Shown here one piece after another: positions 61,100 through 64,000 of a DNA stretch of 64,000 nt; positions within the stretch are counted from its first letter, which is position 1; each line of letters begins with the position of its first letter. The stretch is from Heterodera schachtii (taxonomy: Eukaryota; Nematoda; Chromadorea; Rhabditida; Heteroderidae). The position numbers were made by a program, and so were the translations under genes. Below the pieces are notes generated by a model that was not told where the DNA came from, did no database searches, and saw only the letters and a program-made list of their open reading frames with translations. The DNA lies in NCBI GenBank assembly GCA_023374025.1, contig SIJG01000007.1, positions 601,852 to 665,851 on the forward strand, read 5' to 3'.

Positions 61100-61973
61100 T
61101 TATTTGATCAAAAAGGATTTTCTCAGCTCCTGCAATCGCTTTCTTGCGTCGAGTACTCGCCGTTCCTGGGTTAATATGTCTTGTTCCGTGATGGTTGGAA
61201 TCTGAATTAGAATTTGTCTAACCAATAAATGTGAATTTAATTTCATTCTCATATTAAAATCTAATTGTAAGCGGGCGAGATACCCATCTTCTGTTAGTGT
61301 TACCCTTTGCTGTTAAACCTGTACGAATGGCTGCCCAAATTTGAGTGTGTCGAAAGGGTTCTCTTCAATCTGTTTGCGTGTTGCCTGCTGCCCGACGATT
61401 TCACTGCCATTTAATTCAAAAGTATGCAAAGAAGAACAGAAGGTGGCGGCTGCTGCGTCCTCCGACATCGAAGGGACCTGAAAATGGATGGCGCAAGAGT
61501 ATCTCGCTCGGATTTACCATTGCTTCGATTTTCTGCGGCAATTCCATGCGTTGAGTTATGTTAAAATCGTCTTCGGCCGAGAATTTGTCCGCCAGTCTCA
61601 GTGGGACCATTGCGCGAAGACCTTCCAACGACTTTGCCCAAAACATCTGTGGAGGGTTTTTGGTATGAACGTTCCAACCCCGCCCTCCCACCTGTCGGCC
61701 CTTCTCCGCCTTTTCAATGCTCTCCTCTTTGGCCGTGTTGTTCGTCTGCTTTCGCTCCGGTGCCTTGTGACTTCGTCTTGACGTGGTGTGCACGAGGGTG
61801 ACGGGTTGTCTAAACGCTGTTGCAGTTTTGCGCATCGGCGCCTCAGAACGTCCATCGAAGCCCGTCTTTGTTTGCTGAGTCTGTTGGACACCTCGCGCGT
61901 CTTTGGTTCCCCTGCCGCCTTTTCCGGAGCCACGAAGGACCAATGACGATTCGACACACTTTGTACGACCCAT
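61100..61973 (-). CDS. mbd-2: MBD2/3 homologue lacking the methyl-CpG-binding domain
   Basis: A NuRD/Mi-2-type chromatin protein by homology. The protein starts at 61973 (MGRTKCVESSLVLRGSGKGG). It then has the MBD2/3 region after the MBD: MRKTATAFRQPVTLVHTT and PQMFWAKSLEGLRAM. A short intron follows (about 61478-61520), then SMSEDAAAATFCSSLHTFEL and IEENPFDTLKFGQPFVQ. The last exon gives ITEQDILTQERRVLDARKRL, the coiled coil that in vertebrates binds p66/GATAD2, with a TAA at 61100-61102. The methyl-CpG-binding domain expected at the N-terminus is absent; an in-frame stop lies just upstream of the ATG. Loss of the MBD is also reported for C. elegans MBD-2 (from memory of the literature). Confidence 0.88.
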
Positions 61974-62527
61974 TTCAATGGCTTTTTAAGTCTTCAACGT
62001 TAGATGCATCATGTTTAATGTAATTTAATGGTTATTATAATCTAACTGGTAAACCACCCATTTTTGTTTGACATAAATTAAAATGAGTTTAATTTTTATT
62101 TCGTTTTCTCGAGAATTGTTGCAATTTAAAAAGAAAATCAAAGATTTTCACGAGATTATTAGGAAGAGATGTTTATATCAAAATGAATTTGTCCACGTCG
62201 TATAATATGCGAAAACAAATTTTCGAATAAATGGTTTTAATGAGTTTTTGTGTTGTGCCAGACAAATAACAATAAGATCAGAAATGGACAGAGAAAAACG
62301 CAAACGAACGAACCACCGAACCTAAGACTTTCTTAGAAAACATTTTATTATTCATCTGACAATTCAGAACATAATCGGTTGGACGACGGTTCAGAGAAGA
62401 GACAAATAAATTACGGTGGGGAAGAAAGTGCTCCAAAACAAAAACAATTCGAATAAAATGCAGCCTCACAACGGCCACAACAAAATGATAGCGCAAGACC
62501 AATCCGTAGCACTTTCTTTTCCCCCGC
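61974..62527. other. Intergenic region between MBD2/3-like gene and ANP32
   Basis: AT-rich spacer, with the ANP32 3' untranslated region at the right. I looked here for a missing MBD exon on the minus strand and saw none. Confidence 0.5.
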
Positions 62528-63654
62528 TCACTGCGCCTGCTTCGTTCCCGGCTCACCATCGGCCGCCTCGCCATTGTCGCTGAGTTTACGCTTCTTAAGC
62601 AAATTGTTTTGAAGTGAACTGGAATTTTCCAGTCCAAATGTACAACTCACTCTGTTATCGCCAGAATTTTTGTTGGCATTGGCTTTCTGTTCCCCGTTCG
62701 TTGCCTCTTTCGCAGTGTCATTTGGTTTCTTCCGTTGTTCCACATAGTCCTCTGATTCGTCCTCATCCTAATAGAAATTCTGATGCATTTGTTAAAAAAT
62801 ATATTTAACATTGAGAGCCTTCGATGAGTTCAAATAGGCAAGCGCCGCCTCGTCGTCCGTGTCCACTCCCTCCTCCTCTTCCTCTGAGTCGTCTTCATCT
62901 TCGAGCGCGTCCTCAGCTCCCTCCTCCTCTTCCTCATCCGAAATTTCTGCCTCGACTGAAGCGAAAAATGCAAAAGTAATTTTAGTGACAAACTAAACCA
63001 TCGTTTATGTCAAATCCGTCCAAGTATTTCAGCTGTGGGATCATAGCAAACACTTTGCTACGATATTCCGGTCCCTCCTTGAGAATTGCAATAATTTACT
63101 TTGAATCAAAACGATTTTTTAATAAATTCTTTACGGTAATAGCACAGTCGAACAGGTCAAGTGCCGCCAATTCCTCCAACTTGCTCAAGGGAGCAAGTGT
63201 CTCCATGGACTAAAAGAAACAATCAAAAAAAAAAAAGAAAAATTCCCACCGTAATTTTGTTTGCGCATAAATTGATGTGGTAGAGACGAGGGCAACATTC
63301 GACCAATTTATCAAGACCACCGCTGAGTTTGTTGTCACTGAGGTCGATGGTTCGCAAAGTCGGCAACTAAGAAATGTTATAATTTTGCCAATGAAATAAA
63401 AGGAATTATAATTCAAATACCTTCGGCAGACCATCCAATGTAGTCAATCCAACATTTATCAGCGAAAGTGTTGTGAGACTTGTGAATTGTTCTGTCAGTC
63501 CGCTAATTGTGTTCGCTTTGCAGCTGTCGAGCAGAAGGTCTTGAACTTCAGAAGGTTGTCTACCTTAAAAAAGCGAAGGAATTATAAGACAAAAGGAAAA
63601 CGAACATAATCAAAACAACATACCACGCAATTCAGTTTTGATTCGCTCTTCCAT
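62528..63654 (-). CDS. Acidic leucine-rich nuclear phosphoprotein 32 (ANP32)
   Basis: A nuclear histone chaperone and phosphatase inhibitor family. The start is at 63654 (MEERIKTELRG). Leucine-rich repeats follow over small exons: VQDLLLDSCKANTISGL, LTTLSLINVGLTTLDGLPKL, LRTIDLSDNKLSGGLDKLVE and LYHINLCANKIT, with the LRR cap YRSKVFAMIPQLKYLDGFD. The acidic tail is SDEEEEEGAEDALEDEDDSE, then DESEDYVEQRKKPND and a nuclear-localisation-like LKKRKLSDN, stop at 62528-62530. Near 62600-62655 there is a 57-base GTGAGT...TTAAG stretch that is also open in frame, so it may be an intron or may be retained. Some copies of ANP32 have a longer acidic tail; this one is moderate. Confidence 0.93.
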
Positions 63655-64000
63655 TTTGCAGAAAATAACAAAGTGCTAATTAGATACTTATGTCAATATA
63701 ACAAATATGAAACCTAAAAGCAAATAAATTCAACCAGGCGAGGGCCATATTTTTTCTTTAAGCAAAGGAAAGTAGCGAACTTCGTAAATAAGGGATAAAA
63801 CGAATTCGCATTGGGAAAGGGTGGACAGAGGACGGACATTCGAATCTCACGAAAATGAAGGTCCAGCAGAGCGGACACAACTATTAGGACAAAAATGGCT
63901 GAATCGCTCTCCTCCCCTCACTATACAACGCTCTCTTTGCTCCCCCCCCCCCCCCCCGCCCACGCCGAGGCAGCAAAGCAACAGAAAGGGCGAAGGAAGA
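63655..64000. other. Upstream region of ANP32
   Basis: Contains the ANP32 promoter on the minus strand. A C run lies at about 63944-63957. No gene is seen before the window ends. Confidence 0.4.

Overview
The window is nuclear DNA of a nematode. Its genes are broken into many short exons by small introns, several neighbours on one strand lie only 116-191 bp apart (operon-like spacing), and the protein set is typical of nematodes (NCS-2-like calcium sensor, TWK potassium channel, SYM-2/ESRP splicing regulator, MBD2/3-like protein without an MBD). One clear GC-AG intron, long G/C homopolymers and many fold-back transposons would fit a tylenchid (cyst or root-knot type) nematode, but that narrower placement is inference.

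Layout, left to right. 745-1626 (+) neuronal calcium sensor. 2531-5109 (-) RAE1 mRNA-export WD40 protein, with a classical tyrosine phosphatase (5226-7057, -) 116 bp upstream of it. 7968-10612 (-) mitochondrial ClpX unfoldase. 11187-13171 (-) a HEAT-like acidic protein, with NDUFB7 of complex I (13363-14048, -) just upstream. 15060-17857 (+) a GH47 alpha-mannosidase. 18313-21004 (-) sorting nexin 1/2, divergent from SmB (21302-21983, +), which is followed closely by OLA1 (22174-23870, +). 25239-30098 (+) an Sp-family zinc-finger factor with a huge transposon-filled first intron. 30891-33423 (-) an atypical synaptotagmin. 37823-40508 (+) an RRM-like protein. 41504-46994 (-) an ESRP/SYM-2 splicing regulator. 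50522-53496 (-) a two-pore potassium channel. 54097-55849 (-) a CCCH zinc finger/RS protein. 56771-59831 (-) a Glu-rich protein with an RVxF motif, divergent from RPL22 (60234-60973, +). 61100-61973 (-) an MBD2/3 homologue and 62528-63654 (-) ANP32.

The most notable content is non-genic. Five full-length copies of one short inverted-repeat transposon family (ends CATACAT...ATGTATG) are each flanked by their own 8-bp target duplication; four of the five lie in introns of housekeeping genes. In addition there are five other inverted-repeat or fold-back elements, four of them with recognisable target duplications, two of them nested inside others, and a 1-kb (GGGAA)n satellite. None of these carries a recognisable transposase, so autonomous partners must lie elsewhere.

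Functionally the genes are mostly core cell biology: RNA export and splicing (RAE1, SmB, ESRP, CCCH/RS), translation (RPL22, OLA1), mitochondria (ClpX, NDUFB7), membrane traffic and signalling (SNX, synaptotagmin, TWK, NCS, PTP) and chromatin (MBD2/3, Sp, ANP32). No rRNA, tRNA or CRISPR array was recognised. All exon maps were made by eye from splice consensus and family conservation.
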